This document shows, piece by piece, positions 8,013 to 16,570 of a stretch of DNA of 27,034 nucleotides (the stretch's first letter is position 1; the number at the start of each line of letters is the position of its first letter). This stretch comes from JBAXXL01 sp038206725. GTDB lineage: Bacteria > Bacteroidota > Ignavibacteria > Kapaibacteriales > UBA2268. The notes beneath the pieces are model-generated. The model was given only the letters and a program-made list of their open reading frames with translations, searched no databases and had not been told where the DNA came from. The translations under genes and the position numbers were made by a program. The stretch lies in the NCBI GenBank assembly GCA_038206725.1, contig JBBRAO010000040.1, positions 1 through 27,034 on the forward strand. The letters run 5' to 3'.

Positions 8013-8354
8013 TTATTCTGCTTCTTTTGCTAATGGAATGGTTATTAAAAATGTGCTACCTACATTTTGTTGAGCTCTACCGCTATGATGGTAAGCAAGG
8101 ATTTTAAGTTGGTCGTTATCTGTTTTTTCGGCAATCTCAAGCGATTTTAAGGAATACTTTTTCGCTAAAGTATCATTTGTTTCAAGATATAAATCCGTTA
8201 ATTTTAGTAGATACTTTAATTTCTCATCCTGATTAATCGAAGTTTTAATTTCGCTCTTCAACACATCAACCTTATCGGCGTAGGATACTGAATTTGAAAT
8301 CATTAGAAACACCAAAACAATCGAAAATTTTGCTAAAAGTTTCATTTTATTCAA
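8013..8354 (-). CDS. Sensor histidine kinase remnant: signal peptide and TPRs joined to the kinase C-terminus
   Basis: A 113-residue frame. Residues 1-26 are a signal peptide (hydrophobic LLAKFSIVLVFLMIS, then Tyr-Ala-Asp). Residues 27-98 are helical TPR-like repeats (LLKLTDLYLETNDTLAKKYSLKSLEIAEK, seen as paired helices). The last 15 residues, GSTFLITIPLAKEAE, look like the end of a histidine-kinase ATPase domain, which normally closes with G-x-G-S-T-F-x-x-x-x-P-L. In full-length Bacteroidetes TPR kinases several hundred residues (further TPRs, membrane helix, HisKA, HATPase) lie between these parts. The simplest reading is an in-frame internal deletion near 8062, leaving a non-functional stub. 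An alternative is a real small exported TPR protein whose tail matches by chance. M4 (8345) is an alternative start. Confidence 0.6.
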   Translation of the reverse strand: MNKMKLLAKFSIVLVFLMISNSVSYADKVDVLKSEIKTSINQDEKLKYLLKLTDLYLETNDTLAKKYSLKSLEIAEKTDNDQLKILAYHHSGRAQQNVGSTFLITIPLAKEAE

Positions 8355-8544
8355 TTTTATAATTATTAATAATCAAATTTATCAATTATTATATGAATAA
8401 ACAAATTAATTCTTGTTAATAAGTCTATAAAAAATAAAAAAAACTTATGTTTTATTAAAAGAAATTCTTATTTTTGAATTAAGGTTTCGAGACAAGACAA
8501 TCTTAAAAACCCATTATTTGAAATAACAAAAATAAATAGAAAAT

Positions 8545-10746
8545 ATGAAACTAATAGAATTCACAGAATCGGCGCTTTATACAGCAGATAAGATGTATGT
8601 ACCGGAGAAAATGCTTAAAAAAAGACCTTTAGTCGAAGGTTATACTATTGACGGAGCTACTTCGAAGGATTTGGATGATGGAATCAATATCAGAATGAAT
8701 GGCGATAACTACGCTTTGGAAGTTTCGATCGCCGACGTCGCCCAATTCATTAATATGGATTCGGAGTTGTTTAATATTGCTTTTGAAAGAGTGGAGACCC
8801 GTTATATGAAAGATTATAACGAGCCTATGCTTCCTCGTTTGATTTCGGAGCGTAAGTTAAGCCTTTTGCCGAACAAATTGAGTCCTACAATTACTTTCAA
8901 TATTGAAGTAACACCCGATGGCGAAATAGTGGATTTCGCTATTCGCGAAACATCATTTAGAAATCTTCATCGTCTAAGTTATCCGGAATTTGATGAAATA
9001 TTAGAGCAAAAAGAAGAAAGTCCTGAGCACGAATTATTTCAACTAATGTTCCAATTCGCCAATAGATTAATGGAAATTCGCCGAAACAAAGGAGCTTTAG
9101 CGATTTATGACATCAAACGTAAGATTTATACTAATGAAGAAGGTATGATTTTAAATCTGACGGATGATCTGGCTCATAAGAGTAATATTGTTGTTCAGGA
9201 ATTTATGATTATATGCAATAAGGGTTTGGCGATGTACTTCGCTAAAAATAATTTGCCTTTGTTATACAGAAATCATTCTGTTAAATTGAACACTCCTGAT
9301 CGCAAGGTAATTTTAGACCAAATGAACACTGCAATAGCCGAACCACAGCATTTGACAGCATTAAATGACAGGGTGGGGTTATGGTTTGAAAAGGCAACGT
9401 ACAGCCCAATAGTATTAGGTCATTATGGATTGAACGAAGCGGCATATACCCACGTAACATCACCTATTAGACGAGTTGCCGATTTAATCAATCATCAGTT
9501 AATCAAAGCACATCTTAATGAAACTCGCCAAACTTACACTCAAGTTGCACTATCTGCACTTTCAGATGAACTAAATGAAGCGAAATTGGAGATATCTGAA
9601 GCTAAGGCAGAAGCTTTTAAAGAGAAAGCCGTTCGGGCGTTGTCATTAAAACTACAAAGTTCTACCGAACAAGAATTAATTGATTTGGAAAATCATAAAT
9701 TCGAACCAATTTTGGATAGGGCAGTAAAAGGCAATCTTCTGTTTCCAAATTTGGAGGAAGCTTTGAAAAAACGTTTTGATAGAGATACAATTGACGCTGT
9801 GATGGTTTACGATTTATTATTCAAAAATCCAGAACTCGGCGAAGAATGGGACGATTTGGTAACTCAGTCACTCAGTTATGCCTATCAAACCAGTGGAATG
9901 CCGATATCAATCCTGAATATTTTAATGCAAAAGGGCGGTATAGATAAATTTGAAACCGAAATCAAAGATTCGGATGGTGGATTTGCCGCTAAATCGAAAG
10001 TTTTTATTGAAGCAAAATCTATTATGCCTGATTCTTTCTCGTACGCATCAAAGAAAAAAGATGCCATTAGCCGTTCAGCAGGCAGATTGATTTATCAAAT
10101 TCTTAATTTCCCGTTTGTAGAGCCAAAAAGAGTTGTTGCGCTTCCAAAATCGTTGAAAGCAAAAATCGTTGTTTATGAATCGAAAAAAGACGTAGCTACT
10201 CCGGAGGTCGTTGAGGAAAGGAACTACGTTGGTGAAATGTTGGAATTTGTAATGAAGAACCAAAATTGGGGTAATCCTGAGTTTACTTTTACTCTTACGG
10301 GACCATCGAATACACCGACAGTTAGTTGCCGTGGGGAAATTGAAATCAATACTAATTCAATAATGGTTTACGCGACATCGAGCAATAAAAAAGATGCTAA
10401 GCAAATGGCGGCAATGAAGATGATGAAAATTATCGAAGAAAATTATGCTGAGGATATGGTCGTCGAAACAAAAGAAGACCTTGAAACAACATTTGGTGAG
10501 AACTATGTAGGATTGATACAAGAGTACTTTGTACAAAATAAAATTCCTGCACCTTCTTATAAATATAAACAAGCAGGAACCAATCAGCAGAGTGCTACAT
10601 TTGACTGCACGGCTTTCATTAAATATCTTGATCAAAAATATCTATTTGCAGGCAATGGTAAAACAAAGAAAGAAGCCAAACAGAGTGCCGCTGAAGTTGC
10701 ATATAAAGAGTTCAAGAAAATATTTGAAAGTGCCATTAAGGATTAA
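8545..10746 (+). CDS. RNB-domain exoribonuclease (RNase II/R family) with C-terminal dsRNA-binding domains
   Basis: A 733-residue predicted 3'-5' exoribonuclease. The catalytic metal site is intact: D36, D42, D44 and D45 in TIDGATSKDLDDGI, with the spacing of RNase II D201/D207/D209/D210. The conserved YTHVTSPIRR (301-310) supplies the phosphate-binding Arg. The protein starts only 30 residues before this motif, so the cold-shock domains are missing. An in-frame TAA at 8533-8535 rules out a longer start. No S1 domain follows. Instead the C-terminus has two dsRBD-like domains, about 558-632 and 652-728 (the latter NYVGLIQEYF...PAPSYKY...GNGKTKKEAKQSAAEVA), and a probable third at about 450-528 (ISILNILMQKGG...ASKKKDAISRSAGRLIYQIL). 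Residues 340-450 are helical. A TATTTTTG at 8469-8476 may be a -7 element. It converges on the EamA gene with 4 bases between stops. Confidence 0.85.
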   Translation: MKLIEFTESALYTADKMYVPEKMLKKRPLVEGYTIDGATSKDLDDGINIRMNGDNYALEVSIADVAQFINMDSELFNIAFERVETRYMKDYNEPMLPRLISERKLSLLPNKLSPTITFNIEVTPDGEIVDFAIRETSFRNLHRLSYPEFDEILEQKEESPEHELFQLMFQFANRLMEIRRNKGALAIYDIKRKIYTNEEGMILNLTDDLAHKSNIVVQEFMIICNKGLAMYFAKNNLPLLYRNHSVKLNTPDRKVILDQMNTAIAEPQHLTALNDRVGLWFEKATYSPIVLGHYGLNEAAYTHVTSPIRRVADLINHQLIKAHLNETRQTYTQVALSALSDELNEAKLEISEAKAEAFKEKAVRALSLKLQSSTEQELIDLENHKFEPILDRAVKGNLLFPNLEEALKKRFDRDTIDAVMVYDLLFKNPELGEEWDDLVTQSLSYAYQTSGMPISILNILMQKGGIDKFETEIKDSDGGFAAKSKVFIEAKSIMPDSFSYASKKKDAISRSAGRLIYQILNFPFVEPKRVVALPKSLKAKIVVYESKKDVATPEVVEERNYVGEMLEFVMKNQNWGNPEFTFTLTGPSNTPTVSCRGEIEINTNSIMVYATSSNKKDAKQMAAMKMMKIIEENYAEDMVVETKEDLETTFGENYVGLIQEYFVQNKIPAPSYKYKQAGTNQQSATFDCTAFIKYLDQKYLFAGNGKTKKEAKQSAAEVAYKEFKKIFESAIKD

Positions 10747-10750
10747 TATT

Positions 10751-11659
10751 CTATTTGACTATTTTAATACGCTTTTCCGATTTGTTCGCTATATATATAC
10801 CTAAAAATATTACGAATAAACTGGAAAAGTGTATTATTGAAATACTTTCGCCGTCGAGCCAACCCCAAAGCAATGATACAAAAGGTATGAGATAAGTTAC
10901 AAAAGAAGCAAATAAAGCGTTCGATAGTTTAATTAATTTACTAAAAAGTAAGATTGCTAATGCTGAACCAAAAACAGCTAATAAAACTATTGCACCCAAA
11001 GAGTATAAATTTGCTGAATTTGAAACGGGGATGCTGAGAAAATCGGTCGTTAGAAGATAAATACCGGCAGGAATCGCTAAAGCGACAAAAGCAACAGCAG
11101 TTATCATTGTTCCCGATACGTCGTTCAGTTTTTCTTTCATTAGATTACCGGCTATACCATAAAGCAAAGTTGCAAAGACGATAAGTAATCCGTAAGAATT
11201 GCCTAAGTTTATTAATCCCTGACCTGATCCACCATTTTTCATAAAAGTGATTATAAACGCTCCCAGTAATCCTATAAATACTCCCAAAGTTGTTGTCCAA
11301 CGGTAGCGGAGTTTAAAAACCAGCATTCCAATAGCTAAAGTAAACAACGGTACCAGACTGTTCAAAATACCGGCAGATGAGCTATCTACGCGGGTTTGAG
11401 CGAATGTATAGAGAAATGGAGGAATCCCAACTTCTAAGACACCGAATAAAAGAATATACCATAATTTATTCCAAGGGATCGATTTGAATCGGAAAATAAT
11501 AGTGGGGACAAATACTAATCCTGCGAAGAAAATTCGCATTGAAGCAACTTGTGGAGCGGAGTATGAGAGCATCCCTTTTTTCATTAATATAAATGAACTA
11601 CCCCATATAATTGAAAGTACCGCTAGTAATAATACCGAATCTAATTTTGATTTACTCAT
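10751..11659 (-). CDS. EamA/DMT-family transporter
   Basis: A 302-residue inner-membrane protein with ten hydrophobic segments arranged as two EamA repeats of five helices. The first begins LAVLSIIWGSSFILMK, the standard EamA entry (WGSSF), and includes the RVDSSSAGILNSLVPLFT segment. The second half has YGIAGNLMKEKL and ends SSLFVIFLGIYIANK with a basic tail. The family exports metabolites such as amino acids or nucleosides; the substrate cannot be read from sequence. It is convergent with the RNase gene and divergent from the GT39-type gene across a 110-base gap. Confidence 0.9.
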   Translation of the reverse strand: MSKSKLDSVLLLAVLSIIWGSSFILMKKGMLSYSAPQVASMRIFFAGLVFVPTIIFRFKSIPWNKLWYILLFGVLEVGIPPFLYTFAQTRVDSSSAGILNSLVPLFTLAIGMLVFKLRYRWTTTLGVFIGLLGAFIITFMKNGGSGQGLINLGNSYGLLIVFATLLYGIAGNLMKEKLNDVSGTMITAVAFVALAIPAGIYLLTTDFLSIPVSNSANLYSLGAIVLLAVFGSALAILLFSKLIKLSNALFASFVTYLIPFVSLLWGWLDGESISIIHFSSLFVIFLGIYIANKSEKRIKIVK

Positions 11660-11769
11660 TACCGATTACAAATTTGAAAAGCAATATAGACGCTCAGAGA
11701 AATATTTATTTTTTATTTTTACCATTGCTATGTATATTTTTAATATATTTGCAATTTTATATATAGCAA

Positions 11770-13341
11770 ATGAAAATTAAATATAATAAATGGCTTTTAC
11801 TAATAATTGTACTCGCCTGTATTCTTCGCCTAATAGATATTACCACCGAGAGTTATTGGTTCGATGAAATTTACTCCATTGCTTTGTCGAAGTTTTCTTT
11901 CCCCAAAATCGCCGCTTTAGCCAGTATAGATGTTCACCCTCCGTTTTATTATATGATTTTTCATATCTGGATCAAGATATTTGGAATCTCTGAGTTAGCC
12001 GCTCGAAGTTTTTCGGCTGTTCTCAGTATAGCGACAATACCTATTATATATATATTGACCACACGGCTTTTTAATAAAAAAACGGCTTATATAGCGGCAT
12101 TAATCTTCGCTTTTTCCAGGATTAATATTTTCTATTCTCAGGAATGTCGAATGTACACATTGCTAACTCTATTAGCTTGTGTTTCATATTATTTCCTGAT
12201 TTTAATACTTAGAGACGAAGGTAGTAAGCGAAATAAATCATTTTTGTTGCTATGGTATTTATTAGCAAATACTGCGATGATATACACTCACAACTTCGGG
12301 TTTATGATTCTATTGGCTCAAGTCCTATATATTTTGACCATTTTAATAAGAACAAAAAGCCTTAAAACAGCAAAAATATTCCAACTTGGGATTTCCTATG
12401 TTATTCTTTTCGTATTATATTTACCTTGGCTTTTTGTATTTTTAAGCCAATTAAAAACTGTCGGTAAAGGATTTTGGCTGCCGGAAATATCTATCTTTTC
12501 AGGAATTGAATCATTTATCGAATTAAGCGGTTCAATAATCTTAGCAACGATTTTTTTAATTATCATCGTATATGGATTTTTAAAGAAATCGGAAAAGGAA
12601 TCACTTGAATTAAAATCCGAGACTGAAACTAATACTTTATCTATTGGCGGTGGACTATTTTGGTTATGGTTTATATTACCAATAGCTATACCATTATTAG
12701 TATCGTATATAGCATCACCGATTTTCAATGCCAGGTACCTACTTCTTACTTCTCCGGCTTTGATTATCTTAGTATCAGTTAATATTGATAGAATTGTTTC
12801 AAATAATCTTAAATGGGCTATAGTGATATTAATACTTGCTTTATCAATCATTGCTTTAACAGAAGATTGGACGACAAGTGAAAAGGAAGATTGGCGATCC
12901 GCCGCGGGTTATTTAGATAAAACCGTAAAAAATAGAAATTTAATCATTGTCGATGTCTGCCCTGAATTTAATTATTTGGGTGATAGCCAGGCTTTAGTTG
13001 AGATGTACACAAAGAATAAAGCATTGAATTATTTTTCCATAGCGTCTTATAATACAAAAAGAGACTTGAAAAGAATGCTGAAAACAATCAAGAAATATGA
13101 TAATATTTATTTTGTGAAATCTCACGGCAAGGAATATCACAATCCAATGGATTCTATATTAACCAGTCAGGGCTTCACTTTGAATAAATCAGTGTATTTC
13201 GAAAATTATGTCCGCAGATATATGTATTATGAGAGCTATGCTCCAAACAAATATGATCTTATGCTAAAGAAGTGTACTGTGGCAAATAGTATAAAAATTG
13301 AAACCTTCATTTCAAAAAACAATAAACAAATTGAAAATTAA
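11770..13341 (+). CDS. GT39/PMT-type membrane glycosyltransferase
   Basis: A 523-residue polytopic membrane protein of the GT-C superfamily (PMT_2, ArnT-like). The first periplasmic loop carries the acidic motif WFDEIYS (about 30-36), the likely catalytic site. It is followed by DVHPPFYYMIFHIWIKIFG (about 54-72) and YSQECRMYTL, the usual SQE-x-R-MY signature. Roughly eleven hydrophobic segments fill residues 1-365, and a soluble domain of about 150 residues ends the protein. Such enzymes move a sugar from a polyprenyl phosphate to lipid, glycan or protein at the outer face of the inner membrane. A TATATTTG at 11744-11751 overlaps promoter-like sequence but its -33 partner is too close (16 bp). 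Acceptor and sugar are unknown. Confidence 0.85.
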   Translation: MKIKYNKWLLLIIVLACILRLIDITTESYWFDEIYSIALSKFSFPKIAALASIDVHPPFYYMIFHIWIKIFGISELAARSFSAVLSIATIPIIYILTTRLFNKKTAYIAALIFAFSRINIFYSQECRMYTLLTLLACVSYYFLILILRDEGSKRNKSFLLLWYLLANTAMIYTHNFGFMILLAQVLYILTILIRTKSLKTAKIFQLGISYVILFVLYLPWLFVFLSQLKTVGKGFWLPEISIFSGIESFIELSGSIILATIFLIIIVYGFLKKSEKESLELKSETETNTLSIGGGLFWLWFILPIAIPLLVSYIASPIFNARYLLLTSPALIILVSVNIDRIVSNNLKWAIVILILALSIIALTEDWTTSEKEDWRSAAGYLDKTVKNRNLIIVDVCPEFNYLGDSQALVEMYTKNKALNYFSIASYNTKRDLKRMLKTIKKYDNIYFVKSHGKEYHNPMDSILTSQGFTLNKSVYFENYVRRYMYYESYAPNKYDLMLKKCTVANSIKIETFISKNNKQIEN

Positions 13342-13386
13342 ATTTATAGATTTAATTGAATAATTGAATCCTATGGTGAGAAGAAT

Positions 13387-14274
13387 ATGAAAATAGCTGA
13401 TGCGCATTGCGATACATTAACAACGTTTCCAAACAACCCGTTTTTCGAAGAAACTGCCCATTGGAATGTTACTAATTACCGAAAATTAGGTGGCATTCTT
13501 CAATATATGGCGATCTATACACCCGCTGAATATGCCGGCAGTGACGCGGCAAATTATGCGCTTCGCGCTGCCGGTAATTTGCATAAGAACTTACCCGACG
13601 AATGTAATTTGTTAAAAAAACCATCGGATTGGAATGACGATAAGTTAAATATATTAATGACATTGGAAGGGGCTAGCCCAATTATCAATTCAATTGAAAA
13701 TTTGTCCGCTTTTTATCAATTGGGTGTTCGAGCAATAACATTAACTCATAATCATCGGAATTTTTTAGCTGATGGAGTAGGTTCCGATTATGGTCTTACC
13801 GACTTTGGTAAAGAAATTGTTTTAGAATGTGAAAAACTTAAGATAATAGTTGATGTAGCACACCTTAGCGATAGAGGTTTTGATGACGTTGTAAATATTA
13901 CAAATAAACCATTTATGGCTTCACACTCCAATTGTCGAGAGCTTTGTAATATGCCGAGGAACCTCACCGATTATCAAATTAAAGAAATTGTTAGCAAAAA
14001 AGGATTTATTGGATTGAATCTTTATACAAAATTTGTCTCTGATAGAGATGATAATTTGACCTTGCAATTTTGCAAGCATATTGAACATTTTTTACAACTC
14101 GGTGCTGAAAATGTATTAGGATTAGGTGCTGATTTGGATGGAATTCCTGAAATACCATTTATTGATTACGAAGGGATTTATCGTGTTTTAGCGAATGTTC
14201 TTCGGTTGGATGATGCAGTTGTGGAAAAAATTATGAACAAAAATCTAATTAATATCACAATGTCATCAATATAA
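13387..14274 (+). CDS. Membrane dipeptidase (renal dipeptidase family, M19)
   Basis: A 295-residue binuclear zinc peptidase of the amidohydrolase fold that hydrolyses dipeptides, often with a D-residue in the second position. Metal ligands are visible: H7 and D9 in DAHCDT, E94 in TLEGA, H159 in VAHLSD and H180 in SHSN. The GLGADLDGIPE segment near residue 243 carries the conserved active-site Asp. There is no signal peptide, so it should be cytoplasmic, as are most bacterial members. The length is a little short of the usual 310-350. GGTGAG lies about 7 bases upstream of the start. It follows the GT39-type gene by 45 bases on the same strand. Confidence 0.9.
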   Translation: MKIADAHCDTLTTFPNNPFFEETAHWNVTNYRKLGGILQYMAIYTPAEYAGSDAANYALRAAGNLHKNLPDECNLLKKPSDWNDDKLNILMTLEGASPIINSIENLSAFYQLGVRAITLTHNHRNFLADGVGSDYGLTDFGKEIVLECEKLKIIVDVAHLSDRGFDDVVNITNKPFMASHSNCRELCNMPRNLTDYQIKEIVSKKGFIGLNLYTKFVSDRDDNLTLQFCKHIEHFLQLGAENVLGLGADLDGIPEIPFIDYEGIYRVLANVLRLDDAVVEKIMNKNLINITMSSI

Positions 14275-14335
14275 TTTTTTTTATTTATGAATATTTGTTA
14301 ATTTTGAATAATAACTGTAAATAATAGGTAATATT

Positions 14336-14815
14336 ATGCGTAAACCACGTGTTCTTGTCGTTGACGATAACAAGATAACAACTAAACTACTGGGTAGATT
14401 CTTAGAAAGCACCGGATATGAAGCATTTGCAGCGTATGACGGAGTGGAGTGTATTGAAAGAGTTCTTGAATTGCAGCCCGATGCAATAGTCTTAGATGTA
14501 ATGATGCCCAGAATGGATGGTTACGAAACAGCAAGAAAACTTAAAGCCGATCCTATCACAAGAAATATACCTATAGTTATAACTACCGCTCTGAACGATG
14601 TTACCAATCAGTTGAAATCAATTGAATCCGGAGCGGATGACTTTTTAAGCAAACCGATTGAAGAAAAATTATTGACGGCTAAGGTTAAAATATTGACAAA
14701 TATGCATATTATGCAAAAGAAAATTCGTGAAATCGAGGAAACTTTGAAACGAGAACAAGAAGAGAAAAATGGATATGATTGGTTGTTATTCCAAATGAAT
14801 GATATATTAAAATAA
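14336..14815 (+). CDS. Single-domain response regulator with C-terminal coiled coil
   Basis: A 159-residue CheY-like receiver. Acidic pocket D10/D11, phospho-acceptor D54 (VLDVMMPRMDG), conserved T84 and K106 (LSKP) are all present. After the receiver (1-122) comes a charged helix (residues 122-145, KKIREIEETLKREQEEK) that probably forms a coiled coil. There is no DNA-binding or enzymatic output domain, so it likely acts by protein contact. The lipoprotein gene follows after 11 bases, and a GT9 gene follows that, forming a three-gene operon. A TAATTTTG at 14299-14306 could be the -7 element, without a visible -33 partner. No cognate kinase is adjacent. Confidence 0.92.
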   Translation: MRKPRVLVVDDNKITTKLLGRFLESTGYEAFAAYDGVECIERVLELQPDAIVLDVMMPRMDGYETARKLKADPITRNIPIVITTALNDVTNQLKSIESGADDFLSKPIEEKLLTAKVKILTNMHIMQKKIREIEETLKREQEEKNGYDWLLFQMNDILK

Positions 14816-14826
14816 AGGAATTTATT

Positions 14827-15453
14827 ATGAAAAAGATAACTGTTGTTTATATGGCTTTGGTGTTTGCGGTTTTGGCAATCACATCTTGTCAGTTTTTGAA
14901 AGATGTGGCAAGTACAGTCAATAATGTGCAACGATTGAAATACAAAATAAACAATGTCAACAATTTCACTATGGGTGGAATGGATATTTCGAATAAAAAG
15001 TCAGCATCGGATTTCTCTGTTGCAGACGTTTTAAAATTAACTTTGGCTCTAAAGACAGGCCAGTTACCTACATCTTTTACAATTAATGTAGATGCAATGA
15101 ACCCTAACGACGGAACAAATAGCACAACTCAAGTTGCCGCTACAATAGCTTCACTGCCGTGGGACTTGTATATTGATAATAAATTAATTGTAAGCGGTAA
15201 TATTGGTAGAGAAATTTCTGTCCCGGGTACCGGTTCGAGCGTTACGTTACCATTGCAAGTTACTACCGATTTAGTACAGCTTTATAAAAATGAAGGTGTG
15301 GACAAACTTATTAATGTTGTTTTGGCATTAGGTGGAAAAAATAAATCAGCCGCTAATATCAAAATTATTGCGCAACCATCGGTAAGAACAGCGATTGGTG
15401 TAATCCAATATCCAAATAAAGTTACTATAGTTGATAAGACTTGGTCTGAATAA
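14827..15453 (+). CDS. LEA-like lipoprotein (LEA type 2 / WHy-like fold)
   Basis: A 208-residue exported lipoprotein. The N-terminus is a lipoprotein signal: Lys-Lys, a hydrophobic stretch, then ITSC with C21 as the lipidated Cys. The rest is beta-rich, with a pattern resembling late-embryogenesis-abundant type 2 proteins: SFTINVDAMNPN, the strand ATIASLPWDLYIDNKLIVSGNI and SVTLPLQVTTDLVQLY. The (V/A)-x-NPN and D-x-x-x-V/I-x-SG elements suit that fold, but the family call is moderate. AAAGGA lies 8 bases upstream of the ATG. It sits between the response regulator and a glycosyltransferase. The role is unknown, possibly at the envelope. Confidence 0.7.
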   Translation: MKKITVVYMALVFAVLAITSCQFLKDVASTVNNVQRLKYKINNVNNFTMGGMDISNKKSASDFSVADVLKLTLALKTGQLPTSFTINVDAMNPNDGTNSTTQVAATIASLPWDLYIDNKLIVSGNIGREISVPGTGSSVTLPLQVTTDLVQLYKNEGVDKLINVVLALGGKNKSAANIKIIAQPSVRTAIGVIQYPNKVTIVDKTWSE

Positions 15454-15454
15454 A

Positions 15455-16570
15455 ATGATTAGCTTAAAAGGCGCAGAAAAGAGACTTAAAAATATCTTAG
15501 AACGGGTGGTTTATTCCGGTAAGCCACCCATTGTTATAAATAAACCTTCTGATTACGTCAAGCTTTCCGATGATTCGCAAATACTTTTTCTGCGGCAGGA
15601 TAGGATTGGCGATGTGCTGATTTCCATACCAACATTTATTCTTTTGAAGAAGAAGTTTCCTAATCTTAAAATGGATATATTATTAAGTGAAAATAATATA
15701 TCTACAAAAGCGGCTCTTAGCAAGTACTTCCGAAATATCTACATATACCAAAAAAATATATTTGCATTTGATAAATTACTGCATAAACTAAGAAGGACAA
15801 ATTATACTGCTATAGTCGATTTACTAGCTAAACCATCATTGACATCTGCGATCTTTACCAAATTCTTAAAAGCCCAAAATAAAGTCGCCATAAATAATAG
15901 TGGAAATATCTATACACACGTAATTGAGGATCCTGGAAAAGCCACTCGTCATATAGTTGAGCGGACAGCTTACGCATTAAAAGCTTTTGGTATTGAAAGT
16001 GATAGTGAAACTTTGTTTATGGAGTACGATCTATCACACGAAATCATTAAGAATATTGAAAGCGGTATTGACCAAAATAAGTTTACGTTGGGTATTAATC
16101 TTTCCGGTTCAAGTAAAACCCGATTTTGGGGGACTCAAAACAATATTGACTTTATTAATCAAGTCACGAGTAAATATAGCAATATAGAATTTGTGATTTT
16201 AGCTGTACCGGATTATTACGATATAGCCGAAACGATTATTAGCCGAACAAATCCAGCAAATGTAAGATTAGTCAAAACAGCCTGTCTTGATGAATTCTCC
16301 GGAACAATCAGCCTCTGCGATGCACTGCTAACTCCCGATACTTCAGCAGTTCAGTTTTCAGCGGCTTTTAAAGTTCCTTGCATAGCGCTTTACAACAACT
16401 ACCGGAAAAATTCAAATGAAATGCCTTGGTTCCCATATAAAGCAGAACAGTTTTCAATTGAGGGTACTTCTAATTTGATGAGTGACATCGCCCCATCAAC
16501 AATTTTTGACAAATTTGAATTGATATATAACGATTATTTATCCGGGAAAAGCAAATCTCCAAATTCGTAA
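15455..16570 (+). CDS. Glycosyltransferase family 9 (heptosyltransferase-like)
   Basis: A 371-residue GT-B enzyme of the ADP-heptose:LPS heptosyltransferase family. The N-terminal motif ILFLRQDRIGDVLISIPTF (about 43-61) is the GT9 signature (R-x-D-R-IGD-x-x-x-x-P). The C-terminal half has LGINLSGSSKTRFW, which lines the sugar-nucleotide site, and the conserved late segment LLTPDTSAVQFSAAFKVPCIALY (D-T-S/G-x-x-H-x-A in other members, with Gln in place of His here). The frame is open to an ATG at 15431, which would overlap the lipoprotein by 23 bases. The ATG at 15455, one base past that stop, is the better start. Its 3' end overlaps dapB on the other strand by 37 bases. It probably acts in lipopolysaccharide or surface glycan synthesis. 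Confidence 0.85.
   Translation: MISLKGAEKRLKNILERVVYSGKPPIVINKPSDYVKLSDDSQILFLRQDRIGDVLISIPTFILLKKKFPNLKMDILLSENNISTKAALSKYFRNIYIYQKNIFAFDKLLHKLRRTNYTAIVDLLAKPSLTSAIFTKFLKAQNKVAINNSGNIYTHVIEDPGKATRHIVERTAYALKAFGIESDSETLFMEYDLSHEIIKNIESGIDQNKFTLGINLSGSSKTRFWGTQNNIDFINQVTSKYSNIEFVILAVPDYYDIAETIISRTNPANVRLVKTACLDEFSGTISLCDALLTPDTSAVQFSAAFKVPCIALYNNYRKNSNEMPWFPYKAEQFSIEGTSNLMSDIAPSTIFDKFELIYNDYLSGKSKSPNS

Noticed and set aside
15431..15454. Earlier GT9 start at 15431
   Set aside because: It would overlap the lipoprotein gene by 23 bases and adds residues with no family match; the ATG at 15455 follows the stop directly.
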